Shown here: positions 8,133-15,808 of the stretch, one piece after another
Numbering within the stretch: the stretch's first letter is position 1
Layout of the letters: each line of letters begins with the position of its first letter
Assembly (NCBI RefSeq): GCF_025751495.1
Contig: NZ_JAOWKZ010000001.1
Span: 441,920 to 505,919, forward strand
Source: Albidovulum litorale
GTDB taxonomy: Bacteria > Pseudomonadota > Alphaproteobacteria > Rhodobacterales > Rhodobacteraceae
Direction: 5' to 3'
Length of the DNA stretch: 64,000 bases
Program-made: the position numbers and the translations under genes
The notes under the pieces: model-generated
Databases searched by the model: none
The model's input: only the letters and a program-made list of their open reading frames with translations
What the model was told of the DNA's origin: nothing

Positions 8133-9476
8133 CTACAGGCTTCGAACCTGCGGCCGCCGCCACTTCGCCGCGGGCTCCACGATCAGCTCGGTCAGCGCCC
8201 AGACCAGCGCATCGACCCGGTCGGGCGAGCCCTTGCCCTCAAACCCCCGCGCCGTCATCCGGCACATCTGATCCTCCAGCGCGCCAAGCCCCCGCAGATG
8301 ATGCACCCGCCCCTGCTCGTAAAGCGCTGCCACCGGCTCCGCCCGCGCAACCTTCCCGCGCGCGGCATGGACCGCCCGGTAGGCCACGGTCGGATCGACC
8401 TGCCGTACCACGCTTTCCACCAGCTGACCGCCCTGATTGACCTCCGCCACCAGCCGGTCGGCGCCATGCCGCGCCATCGCCGCCACAGCCGCCCGCGCCC
8501 AGGTGTCGGGCGATGCCGCACTGACCGAGGCGTCCTCCAGAACCCAGGCCCGCCAGTCCGATGGCGGTCCCTCGGTCGCGGCCCCCACCACGACTATACC
8601 GCATTCGTCCGATCCCTTGTGACCGGTCACCGGCGGGTCCACCGCCACGACGATCCGGCTCATCCTGCCGGGCACCTCAACACGCCCCGCCTCCAAGGCG
8701 GCGGTCGTCCACAATGCCCCCTCGACATCCTCCAACAGAACCCCGTCCAGCTCCTGCCGCCCCAACCGCGTGCCCTCATAACGCGCGCGCACCTCCTCCA
8801 GGAACGAGGCCGCAAGATAGGCCCGGTTCGCCTCCGTCGGCGCCTGCGTCAGCACGGTCGAGGGGTTCTTCAGGATTGCCTTCAGCACCGGAATATTCTG
8901 CGGCGTCGTCGTGACCACCTGCTGCGGATGCTCACCCAGCCGAAGCGCGAATTGCAGCATGTCCCAGGCCTCCTCCGCCTTCGGCCATTTCGCAAGCTCG
9001 TCGGCCCAGGCCGCATCGAACTGCGGCCCCCGAAGCGAGTCCGGGCTGAAGGCCGAATAGACCTCCGCCACCGCCCCGTTCGGCCAGACGAGCCGCTTGC
9101 GCCCCGCCTCCCACACCGGCCTGCGATCCGGGGGGGAACAGGCAAGAATGCCGCTCTCGCCGAACACCATCACCTCGCGGACCTGATCCACCGTCTCGCC
9201 CAGCAGAGCCACGCGGCGCGCCCGCCCCTGATCCAGCGGCCGAGCCCCCTCGACCTGTGCGCGGACCCACTCAGCCCCGGCACGGGTCTTGCCCGCGCCG
9301 CGCCCGCCCATGATCACCCAGCTTTTCCACGCGCCCTCGGGCGGCAACTGATGCGGCAGCGCCCAGAACTCGAAAAGCCAGGGCAGCGCCATCAGCGCCT
9401 CGTCACTCAGGCACTCAAGAAACTCATCCACCATCTCCGGCGTCGCGGAGGCGAGCCAGGCGGCGGCCGATCTCAT
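8133..9476 (-). CDS. GTA large terminase g2 (TerL)
   Basis: The 447-residue packaging motor has a Walker A motif GGRGAGKTRAG near residue 60, a Walker B-like FDAAWADELAKW near residue 155 and a C-terminal nuclease domain beginning VVAVDPPVTG. Later nuclease-region motifs are VAEVNQGGQLVESV and HAARGKVARAEPV. In GTAs this motor packages mostly random host DNA headfuls. The start at MRSAAAWLAS (9476) overlaps the small terminase by about 50 bases; an internal ATG at 9434 is an alternative with an 11-base overlap. Confidence 0.93.
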   Translation of the reverse strand: MRSAAAWLASATPEMVDEFLECLSDEALMALPWLFEFWALPHQLPPEGAWKSWVIMGGRGAGKTRAGAEWVRAQVEGARPLDQGRARRVALLGETVDQVREVMVFGESGILACSPPDRRPVWEAGRKRLVWPNGAVAEVYSAFSPDSLRGPQFDAAWADELAKWPKAEEAWDMLQFALRLGEHPQQVVTTTPQNIPVLKAILKNPSTVLTQAPTEANRAYLAASFLEEVRARYEGTRLGRQELDGVLLEDVEGALWTTAALEAGRVEVPGRMSRIVVAVDPPVTGHKGSDECGIVVVGAATEGPPSDWRAWVLEDASVSAASPDTWARAAVAAMARHGADRLVAEVNQGGQLVESVVRQVDPTVAYRAVHAARGKVARAEPVAALYEQGRVHHLRGLGALEDQMCRMTARGFEGKGSPDRVDALVWALTELIVEPAAKWRRPQVRSL

Positions 9477-9750
9477 CCCGCGCCACGTCGAGGTCGAGCG
9501 CGTAGTCATAGGCGATTCCGGCTTCAAGCTTGTCGAGTTTCGCAACTTTCGCCCTTTCCTCGAACACCATCAGAAGCGCCTGCCGCAGATCCTTGTAGGA
9601 TCGCGTGGCCTCTTTCAGGTCGTCGAACTGGTCCTGTCTGATCCGGTCCATCGCCGCGTTGATCTCGCCGACGATCAAACCGAGTAACCCCATGGCCTGA
9701 TCGACCAGAGGTTCAATCTTCGGCCCTTCGGCCGTATTCCCTGTTGTCAT
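9424..9750 (-). CDS. GTA small terminase g1 (TerS)
   Basis: The 108-residue, strongly helical protein (LVDQAMGLLGLIVGEINAAM; DLKEATRSYKDLRQALLMVF) sits where GTA g1 is found. R. capsulatus g1 has been shown to act as a small terminase with coiled-coil character. It is probably the first structural gene of the cluster. An in-frame ATG at 9771 could add seven residues and would overlap the stop of a short leader frame by ATGA. Neither start has a strong ribosome binding site. Confidence 0.78.
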   Translation of the reverse strand: MTTGNTAEGPKIEPLVDQAMGLLGLIVGEINAAMDRIRQDQFDDLKEATRSYKDLRQALLMVFEERAKVAKLDKLEAGIAYDYALDLDVARDEIGRRLARLRDAGDGG

Positions 9751-9797
9751 TAAGTCCCGGCCGCCTCTCATGCAGGTCCCGCACGAGCGAAATGAAA

Positions 9798-9827
9798 AAG
9801 CGGCCCTGGGGTCGCCCCCGGCCGCTT
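9798..9827 (-). terminator. Intrinsic terminator-like hairpin ahead of the GTA cluster
   Basis: On the minus strand, AAGCGGCC pairs with GGCCGCTT around a GC-rich loop, followed directly by a run of T residues (9795-9799). It can end transcripts coming from mltG. It also lies only about 20 bases downstream of the -10 box at 9853-9858, so it falls in the leader of any GTA transcript started there. Confidence 0.75.
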
Positions 9828-9852
9828 GCCCACTTCTTCTAGCATGCCCGAA

Positions 9853-9881
9853 GGTATATCCGGGAGCGTTCGGATAGTCAA
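9853..9881 (-). promoter_or_regulatory. Predicted promoter of the GTA cluster
   Basis: On the minus strand TTGACT (9876-9881) and TATACC (9853-9858) are separated by exactly 17 bases, a strong sigma-70-type match. The promoter faces the GTA genes in the 237-base gap between mltG and g1. No other convincing promoter is visible in the gap. Confidence 0.6.
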
Positions 9882-9891
9882 GAAAAACTGT

Positions 9892-9907
9892 GTTATCAAA
9901 GTGTTAA
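9892..9907 (-). promoter_or_regulatory. CtrA-like box upstream of the GTA promoter
   Basis: The minus strand reads TTAA-CACTTTG-ATAAC, one mismatch from the CtrA consensus TTAA-N7-TTAAC, and ends about ten bases upstream of the -35 box. The same bases form a near-repeat GTTAACAC/GATAACAC that another activator such as GafA might use. Assignment to a factor is inference. Confidence 0.4.
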
Positions 9908-9946
9908 CGCATAGTTCGCAGAGCGTGCCAGGTGCGGCATCTGAGA

Positions 9947-9972
9947 GTAAGGTGGATTTAAACCCACCTTAC
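9947..9972. repeat. 26-bp palindromic repeat, copy 1
   Basis: A nine-base perfect stem GTAAGGTGG/CCACCTTAC flanks a centre ATTTAAAC. It lies 15 bases beyond the end of mltG. Similar 26-base copies occur at 21776 and 57834. Confidence 0.7.
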
Positions 9973-9987
9973 CAGTTCAAGTCCGGA

Positions 9988-11145
9988 TCAATTCCCCGAA
10001 CCCTGCTCCGCCTCGATCGCCCGCCATTTGGCGACATTGGCGTTGTGCTCGTCCAACGTCTCGGCAAAGGCATGCCCGCCCGTGCCGTCGGCCACGAAGA
10101 ACAGGTACGGCGTCTCATCCGGGTTCAGCGCGGCGGCGATACTCTCCCGCCCTGGATTGGCGATTGGCGTGGGCGGCAGCCCGTCGATCACATAGGTGTT
10201 GTAGGGCGTGCGGCCCCTCAGCTCACTCTGGCGCAGCCCGCGCCCGAGCACACCTTGCCCCTTGGTGATGCCGTAGATCACCGTCGGGTCGGTTTGCAGC
10301 TTCATGCCCTGTTCCAGACGGTTCAGGAAGACACTCGCCACCCGGCCCCGCTCCTCGGGCACCCCGGTCTCCTTCTCGACGATGGAGGCCATGATCAGCG
10401 CCGTTTCGGGACTGTCGTATGGCAACCCATCCGCCCGCGCCGCCCAGAGGTCGGCGAGAACCGCGTCCTGCCGCCGTTGCATCTCGGCCAGCAGTTCGGC
10501 GCGCGAAGCGCCCCGCACGACCTCGTAGCTGTCGGGCGCAAGCCTACCCTCTGCGGGCAATTCACCCGGCTCGCCGGACAGAAACTCCGCCCGTTTCAAC
10601 GCCTCAACGATCTGCCAGCTTGTCGCGCCTTCGGCCAGCGTGATGCGGAACCGCACCGCCGGGTCCTCGGCCCTTTCGACGTAAGCAGCGGGCGCAGCCT
10701 CAACCGCCGGATCGAATTTCGCCACTTCTTCGTAGCGGTTCGTCACCGGGTCAAGCTCGCGCACCACGACATCGGCCCCGTTGACGCCGATGCGGAAGTT
10801 CACTTCCGTCCCGCAGGTCGACTGACCGCTGCCAGTCAGCGTCTCAACGATCCCGGCCATCGACGCCTTGGGCGGTATGAGGAACGAACCCGCCTTCAGA
10901 CTGCCAGCCTTGTCTTCGTAATCGGCTCCGACCCGAAAGATATAGGCCGAACTCACCGCCCCCTGATCCGCCAGATCGGCAGCCACCCCACGCAGGCTCG
11001 CGCCGCTTTCCACCCGGTAACAGATCGCCTCGGCCAGGGGCCCCGGCCCTTTATACTGCTGCTGCCCCCAGGCGACCAAAGCCGCCGCCGCCACCAGCAA
11101 CACAATGGCGATGGTCAGAAAGTTCGAGGCGATGTTGCGCCACAT
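9988..11145 (-). CDS. mltG: Endolytic murein transglycosylase MltG
   Basis: This 385-residue YceG/MltG-family enzyme cleaves nascent glycan strands at the inner membrane. It has one N-terminal membrane segment (FLTIAIVLLVAAAALVAWG), a LysM-like middle and the C-terminal catalytic region. The catalytic glutamate motif ASIVEKETGVPEERG is present, followed by VFLNRLEQGMKLQTDPTVIYG. Its ATG overlaps the fabF stop. The fabF-mltG pairing is frequent in alphaproteobacteria. Confidence 0.96.
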   Translation of the reverse strand: MWRNIASNFLTIAIVLLVAAAALVAWGQQQYKGPGPLAEAICYRVESGASLRGVAADLADQGAVSSAYIFRVGADYEDKAGSLKAGSFLIPPKASMAGIVETLTGSGQSTCGTEVNFRIGVNGADVVVRELDPVTNRYEEVAKFDPAVEAAPAAYVERAEDPAVRFRITLAEGATSWQIVEALKRAEFLSGEPGELPAEGRLAPDSYEVVRGASRAELLAEMQRRQDAVLADLWAARADGLPYDSPETALIMASIVEKETGVPEERGRVASVFLNRLEQGMKLQTDPTVIYGITKGQGVLGRGLRQSELRGRTPYNTYVIDGLPPTPIANPGRESIAAALNPDETPYLFFVADGTGGHAFAETLDEHNANVAKWRAIEAEQGSGN

Positions 11146-12407
11146 CAGTCCGTCACCCGGCCAACGACGAGCGAAGCATTGGTGCCGCCAAAGCCGAAGG
11201 AGTTTGACAGCGCAACGTTGATTTCGCGCTTCACCGCCTTGTTCGGGGCGAGATCCAGCTTCGGTTCAACCGCCGGGTTGTCGAGGTTGATCGTCGGCGG
11301 CGCCACCTGATCGCGGATCGCGAGGATACAGAAGATCGCCTCGACCGCACCCGCCGCGCCCAGAAGATGGCCGATCGACGATTTGGTCGAGGACATCGTC
11401 GCCTTCGCCGCCGCATTTCCCATCAGCCGTTCGACCGCGCCAAGCTCGATTGTGTCGGCCATGGTCGAGGTGCCATGGGCATTGATATAGTCGATCTGGT
11501 CGGGCGTGATACCTGCCCGCGCCAACGCCGCCGACATGGAGCGGAAGCCCCCATCGCCGTCCTCCGACGGTGCCGTGATGTGATAGGCATCGCCCGACAG
11601 GCCATAACCCAGAACCTCGGCATAGATCTTCGCGCCGCGCGCCTTAGCGTGCTCGTATTCCTCCAGCACGACCACACCCGCGCCCTCGCCCATCACAAAC
11701 CCGTCGCGATCGGCGTCATAGGGGCGCGAGGCCTTGGTCGGCTCGTCAGCGCGCTTGGTGGACAAAGCCTTGCAGGCATTGAAGCCGGCGATCCCGATCT
11801 CGCTGATCGGGTTCTCGGCGCCCCCTGCCAGCATCACATCAGCATCGCCCCATTGAATAAGCCGCGCCGCATCGCCGATAGCATGGGCGCCGGTGGAACA
11901 GGCGGTCACTACCGCATGGTTCGGCCCCTTGAAGCCATAGCGGATCCCGACCTGACCCGAGATGAGGTTGATCAGCGATCCCGGAATGAAGAAGGGCGAA
12001 ACCCGCTTCGGACCCCGTTCCTTGATCAGCACGGCCGTCTCCGCAATCGACGACAGCCCACCGATCCCTGACCCGATCATGACCCCGGTGCGCAACCGGC
12101 TTTCCTCGTCCTCGGGCATCCAACCGGCATCCTTCACCGCCATATCCGCGGCGGCCATGCCGTAAAGGATGAAGTCATCGACCTTGCGGCGCTCTTTCGG
12201 CTCCATCCAGTCATCGGGATTGAACGTGCCATCGCTGCCGTCACCGAAGGGGATCTCACAGGCATAGGTGGTCACCACATTCGCGGTATCGAACCGCGTG
12301 ATCGGCCCAGCGCCCGATTGCCCGGCAATCAGCCGCTTCCACGTCTCCTCGACGCCACAGGCCAACGGTGTGACCATACCCAGTCCGGTGACAACAACCC
12401 GCCTCAT
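11145..12407 (-). CDS. fabF: Beta-ketoacyl-ACP synthase II
   Basis: This 420-residue condensing enzyme elongates fatty acids. The Cys-His-His triad is visible: the nucleophile in VVTACSTGAHAIG, the first histidine in NAHGTSTMADT and the second in KSSIGHLLGAAGA. The C-terminal SNSFGFGGTNASLV is canonical. The ATG at 12407 (MRRVVVTGLG) has GGGGAA upstream. Three unrelated genes separate it from acpP, its usual neighbour. Confidence 0.97.
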   Translation of the reverse strand: MRRVVVTGLGMVTPLACGVEETWKRLIAGQSGAGPITRFDTANVVTTYACEIPFGDGSDGTFNPDDWMEPKERRKVDDFILYGMAAADMAVKDAGWMPEDEESRLRTGVMIGSGIGGLSSIAETAVLIKERGPKRVSPFFIPGSLINLISGQVGIRYGFKGPNHAVVTACSTGAHAIGDAARLIQWGDADVMLAGGAENPISEIGIAGFNACKALSTKRADEPTKASRPYDADRDGFVMGEGAGVVVLEEYEHAKARGAKIYAEVLGYGLSGDAYHITAPSEDGDGGFRSMSAALARAGITPDQIDYINAHGTSTMADTIELGAVERLMGNAAAKATMSSTKSSIGHLLGAAGAVEAIFCILAIRDQVAPPTINLDNPAVEPKLDLAPNKAVKREINVALSNSFGFGGTNASLVVGRVTD

Positions 12408-12503
12408 CGCGTTCCCCAACTCAGTTTGTATCCGGAGTTAGATATACGGCTCTGGCCGGGGCGGGCAAGGCCCGTTGCCGATACGGCAGCGGGCCGTTGC
12501 CGG

Positions 12504-13247
12504 TCAGATGAACTCGGCCACATGCGCGGTGTCGGGCCGCGCCTCACGCAGGGCATCCTTGAGATTCACGGTTTTATTGAACAGCGCCCGGCTTATCATC
12601 GCGCCGGACACTTCACCCAGCAGCCTCAGCCGCGACACATCGTCGACCGTGCGCACGATGCCACTGGCGATGACCGGAATCTTCGTCCGTTCAGCGATAC
12701 GAGAGACAACGCCAAGCGCGGCGTCGGCATCGCCGATGTCATAGTCGATATCCGTCACCACCACGGCGGCAAAGGGCGTTCCCTTGAATGCATCAATGAA
12801 CGCCTCGGGTGCATAGGAGCTTTCCGTCTTCCAGCCATGGGTCAGGACATGACCTTTCCAGACGTCGATCGACAGGACGATCTGGTCGGGGTGATGGAAT
12901 GCGATCTCCTTCACCAGATGCGGATTCTGCGCGGCCAGCGTCGACACAACGATCCGCCCCGCCCCGAGATTGATCCATTCGGCGATTCTGTCCCGCGTGC
13001 GGAACCCGCCGCCAAGCTGCACCGGCAAACCGGCATCCCGGATGATCTTCAGAATCAGATCGTGATTCTTGTTGCTGCCCGCCATCGCGTCCAGATCGGT
13101 GACATGCATCCACTCCGCGCCCGCATGCGCGAATTCCTTTGCCTTTTCAACAGGATCAACATGCCAGATGGACGGTTCTTCAAGCCTGCCGCGATGCAGA
13201 CTCACGCAGCGGCCATTTTGAATCTCGATCGTCGGATAGATGATCAT
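12504..13247 (-). CDS. Divergent HisA/HisF-type TIM barrel protein
   Basis: The 247-residue protein follows the HisA barrel from end to end, with a VQLGGGFRTRD phosphate loop and a second one near VIASGIVRTVDD. It departs at key places. The first strand reads PTIEIQNG where HisA has PAIDLKDG, so the catalytic aspartate is glutamate. The usual TDIxRDG loop reads TDIDYDIGD. The second catalytic aspartate position (VLSIDVW) is kept. It may be an isomerase with altered substrate rather than the histidine-pathway enzyme. It sits between fabF and a membrane-protein gene, not with his genes. Confidence 0.75.
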   Translation of the reverse strand: MIIYPTIEIQNGRCVSLHRGRLEEPSIWHVDPVEKAKEFAHAGAEWMHVTDLDAMAGSNKNHDLILKIIRDAGLPVQLGGGFRTRDRIAEWINLGAGRIVVSTLAAQNPHLVKEIAFHHPDQIVLSIDVWKGHVLTHGWKTESSYAPEAFIDAFKGTPFAAVVVTDIDYDIGDADAALGVVSRIAERTKIPVIASGIVRTVDDVSRLRLLGEVSGAMISRALFNKTVNLKDALREARPDTAHVAEFI

Positions 13248-13405
13248 CTAGCGCCTCCATGTTGATATCGCACGGAAAAATCCTCCGCACAGACTGGGCG
13301 GTCGCCTCATGTTCCGGGGCGCTGCCCTTACCTTGATGTTAGGTCTGATTGCGCTAAACCCAAAGGCGATTCCGACGTTTTTGAAAAAATCGCGCCACGT
13401 AGCCC

Positions 13406-13771
13406 CTATCGGCGCCAGCCCAGAAGGGCCTGCAACATGACCACAAGAGCCGCCGCAACACAGATCCATCCGATGAACCAGAACCGGCCCGCAAGCGCAT
13501 CTTCCGCATAAGAGGCCGCGAAACGCGCCGCGCCGATCTTCGCAGCTGCGAGTGCCGCCACCGTCCCGACAGCACCCAACGCCAGCCGCCAGCGGGGCGG
13601 AACCCGCACAAGGATCAGGACCAGCGCCAGCCCCGCACCAGCCGCGCCCCCGAGCCAGCCGATCTTGACGGCCCAGAACGGATGCGCCCCCAGCCGTTCG
13701 GACAGCCCCATCCAGACACATGCGAAGACGATGACAAATGCGCCTGCCAGCGCGAACACCTGTCGTCCCAT
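13406..13771 (-). CDS. Small four-helix membrane protein, unknown function
   Basis: The 121-residue product has four hydrophobic segments, starting with VFALAGAFVIVFACVWMGL, then WLGGAAGAGLALVLILV, LALGAVGTVAALAAAKIGA and WFIGWICVAAALVVMLQ. No family was recognised. The start at 13771 follows AGGAAGG at ideal spacing; the longer frame upstream is unlikely. It lies between the acetyltransferase and the HisA-like gene and is probably co-transcribed with them. Confidence 0.65.
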   Translation of the reverse strand: MGRQVFALAGAFVIVFACVWMGLSERLGAHPFWAVKIGWLGGAAGAGLALVLILVRVPPRWRLALGAVGTVAALAAAKIGAARFAASYAEDALAGRFWFIGWICVAAALVVMLQALLGWRR

Positions 13772-13859
13772 TCCCTTACCTTCCTGCAATCTGTGATGTG
13801 ATCCAGAATCCCAAAACCGGGGCCGGGCGCAACGCACCCCACGCAGACGTGAAGGGGCG

Positions 13860-14384
13860 TCAGACGCGCGTGTCACGGCGCAAGAGCATCACCGGATCAC
13901 CCAGATCCACACTCTCGCGCATGGGCCGGTAGCCGAGCGTCCGGGCAATCGCGAACGAGGCATCATGCCCGATCTCGATCATCGCATGGCTGACCCCGCC
14001 AAACTCCTGCGCATCAAACCAGCGATGCGCGGCCATGACCGCCTCCCGGCCATAGCCCCTGCCGTGGGCAGAGGCGGTCAGTACCCATCCGGCCTCAGGC
14101 GCGGCATCGAAATCATCGCCAATTCCGCGCATGCCGGTGAAAAAGCCGGTCTGGCCCAGAAACGCCCCGTCCTCGCGCCTTGTGATCGCCCATTGCCCAA
14201 ATCCCTCGACCGCCCAGTTTCCGGCCACCTTCAGAAAGACGCCCCAGCTTTCGGTCAGGGGCCTTGGCTTGCCGCCGATGAAACGCACCACCTCCGGCTC
14301 CTGCCAGACCGCGGCAAAGGAGGGAAAATCCGCTTTCACCATTTCCCTCAGGATCAGCCGTTCGGTTTCAATCACCGGAATCAT
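13860..14384 (-). CDS. GNAT family N-acetyltransferase (RimJ/RimL type)
   Basis: The 174-residue protein begins MIPVIETERLILREM, the classical opening of RimJ/RimL-like GNAT enzymes. The acetyl-CoA motif is seen in ASAHGRGYGREAVMAAHRWF and the C-terminal ARTLGYRPM is standard. The acceptor is unknown. It is encoded just downstream of acpP on the same strand, but an intrinsic terminator lies between them. Confidence 0.88.
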   Translation of the reverse strand: MIPVIETERLILREMVKADFPSFAAVWQEPEVVRFIGGKPRPLTESWGVFLKVAGNWAVEGFGQWAITRREDGAFLGQTGFFTGMRGIGDDFDAAPEAGWVLTASAHGRGYGREAVMAAHRWFDAQEFGGVSHAMIEIGHDASFAIARTLGYRPMRESVDLGDPVMLLRRDTRV

Positions 14385-14534
14385 GGACGTCTCCCTGCCT
14401 TTCATCTGTCAGGTGCGATCCGCGACTGTCAGAACGACCTGGCACCATAAGAGTTGATGGCTTCGCGCACCCGTCACGGCGACTGTCCTAATCGCATGGT
14501 CAGGGCCATGCGAACACTGCGGTCACCAAACGAA

Positions 14535-14558
14535 AACGGCGCCCGCAAGGGCGCCGTT
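14535..14558 (-). terminator. Intrinsic terminator after acpP
   Basis: On the minus strand AACGGCGCCC and GGGCGCCGTT form a ten-base perfect stem around TTGC, followed by TTCGTTT. It lies 22 bases after the acpP stop. Confidence 0.85.
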
Positions 14559-14579
14559 CCGTACTCAATCCGGTTCCGA

Positions 14580-14813
14580 TCAGGCGGCTTCGGAGATGAA
14601 CTTGACCGCGTCGCCGAAGGTCTGGATGGTTTCGGCCGCATCATCAGGGATCTCGATCCCGAATTCTTCTTCGAACGCCATCACCAGCTCGACCGTGTCG
14701 AGGCTGTCCGCGCCCAGATCGTCGATGAACGAGGCGCTTTCCGTCACCTTGTCCTCTTCGACGCCAAGATGCTCGACGACAATTTTCTTCACGCGATCTG
14801 CGATGTCGCTCAT
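14580..14813 (-). CDS. acpP: Acyl carrier protein
   Basis: The 77-residue acidic protein starts [18 protein letters not shown] and holds the phosphopantetheine attachment serine in [15 protein letters not shown]. It carries acyl chains for the fab enzymes encoded beside it. It is followed by its own terminator, consistent with strong independent expression. Confidence 0.98.
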   Translation of the reverse strand: MSDIADRVKKIVVEHLGVEEDKVTESASFIDDLGADSLDTVELVMAFEEEFGIEIPDDAAETIQTFGDAVKFISEAA

Positions 14814-14996
14814 GTCAAATCCTCATTTCCGCGGGTCTTCCCGCCTTCTGGTCTCTTGCTCTTCGCGAGCGGCTCATGCCCCGCATGAAAGCAAAGGCAA
14901 CCGGAAAAGCCCTTGTCCGTTCCGGCATGTCGCCGCCGCCTATAACACAGTCTAATGCGGAGGCAAACGCTTTCGCAACGTCCGTTTTGCCGGACG

Positions 14997-15734
14997 TCAG
15001 ACCATGTCCATGCCGCCGTTTACGTGGAGCGTGGCCCCAGTGACGTAAGCGGCCTCGCCGCTGGCAAGGAAAAGTACAGCCGCGGCGATCTCTTCGGGCG
15101 CACCCATGCGTCCTGCCGGAATGCCAGCCGATATGCGCGCCTTCTGTTCGTCATTCAGCTTGTCGGTCATCGCTGTGGCGATGAAACCGGGCGCCACGCA
15201 ATTGACCGTGATGCCACGGCTGGCCACTTCCTGCGCCAAGGCCTTCGACATGCCGGTCACACCGGCCTTGGCCGCGCAATAGTTGCCCTGACCGGGATTG
15301 CCCGCCGTGGCGACGACCGAGGTGATGTTCACTATCCGACCCCAGCGCGCCTTCATCATGGGCCGCATCACGCCCCGGCACAGCCGGAAGGTGGAGGTCA
15401 GGTTCACATCCAGAACCGACTGCCAATCCTCATCCGACATTCGCATGAAGAGGCTGTCGCGGGTGATGCCCGCATTGTTGACCAGGATGTCGAGCCCCCC
15501 CATGGCCTCGACCGCCTGCTTCGGCAGCGCCTCCACCGCCTCGGCGTCGGACAGGTTGCAGGGCAACACATGCGCCCGCTCGCCCAGTTCCGCCGCCAGC
15601 TCCTGCAAGGGCGCCTCACGCGTGCCCGAGAGGCCCACCGTTGCCCCCGCGCCATGCAGCGCCTTGGCAACCGCACCACCGATTCCGCCCGAAGCACCCG
15701 TCACCAGCGCCGTCTTTCCCGTCAGATCAAACAT
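14997..15734 (-). CDS. fabG: 3-oxoacyl-ACP reductase
   Basis: The 245-residue short-chain dehydrogenase has the NADP-binding GASGGIGG motif and the NNAG motif (LVNNAGITRDS). Its catalytic Ser-Tyr-Lys are in NITSVVATAGNPGQGNYCAAKAG, and the protein ends in VNGGMDMV. It reduces beta-ketoacyl-ACP in fatty acid elongation. It is downstream of fabD, separated by a dispersed repeat of about 60 bases. Confidence 0.97.
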   Translation of the reverse strand: MFDLTGKTALVTGASGGIGGAVAKALHGAGATVGLSGTREAPLQELAAELGERAHVLPCNLSDAEAVEALPKQAVEAMGGLDILVNNAGITRDSLFMRMSDEDWQSVLDVNLTSTFRLCRGVMRPMMKARWGRIVNITSVVATAGNPGQGNYCAAKAGVTGMSKALAQEVASRGITVNCVAPGFIATAMTDKLNDEQKARISAGIPAGRMGAPEEIAAAVLFLASGEAAYVTGATLHVNGGMDMV

Positions 15735-15746
15735 CGATCAGCCCCT

Positions 15747-15806
15747 CACTTTCTGTCCCACAATACTCCGGGTGGGGTCCGGGGAGGGCAGCGCCCTCCC
15801 CGGCCG
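15747..15806. repeat. Dispersed 'AATACTCC' plus GC-hairpin element
   Basis: The element reads CACTTTCTGTC, then AATACTCCGGG, then a GGGGAGGGC/GCCCTCCCC hairpin. It is between fabG and fabD. Related copies are at 8041, 25035, 33909 and 59131. Confidence 0.75.
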
Positions 15807-15808
15807 CC

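Noticed and set aside
6957-9641. A plus-strand open frame of 894 codons opposite the portal and terminase genes
   Set aside because: It is a shadow of GC-rich minus-strand coding DNA, very rich in arginine, histidine and proline, and matches no family; the minus-strand genes have clear motifs.
1-9771. The phage-like cluster as an active prophage
   Set aside because: Gene order and content match the R. capsulatus-type GTA, with no integrase, lysogeny repressor, replication genes or attachment sites in view.
13248-13721. Minus-strand frame overlapping the small membrane protein gene
   Set aside because: It is the alternative frame of the membrane protein, cysteine- and glycine-rich, and lacks a ribosome binding site.
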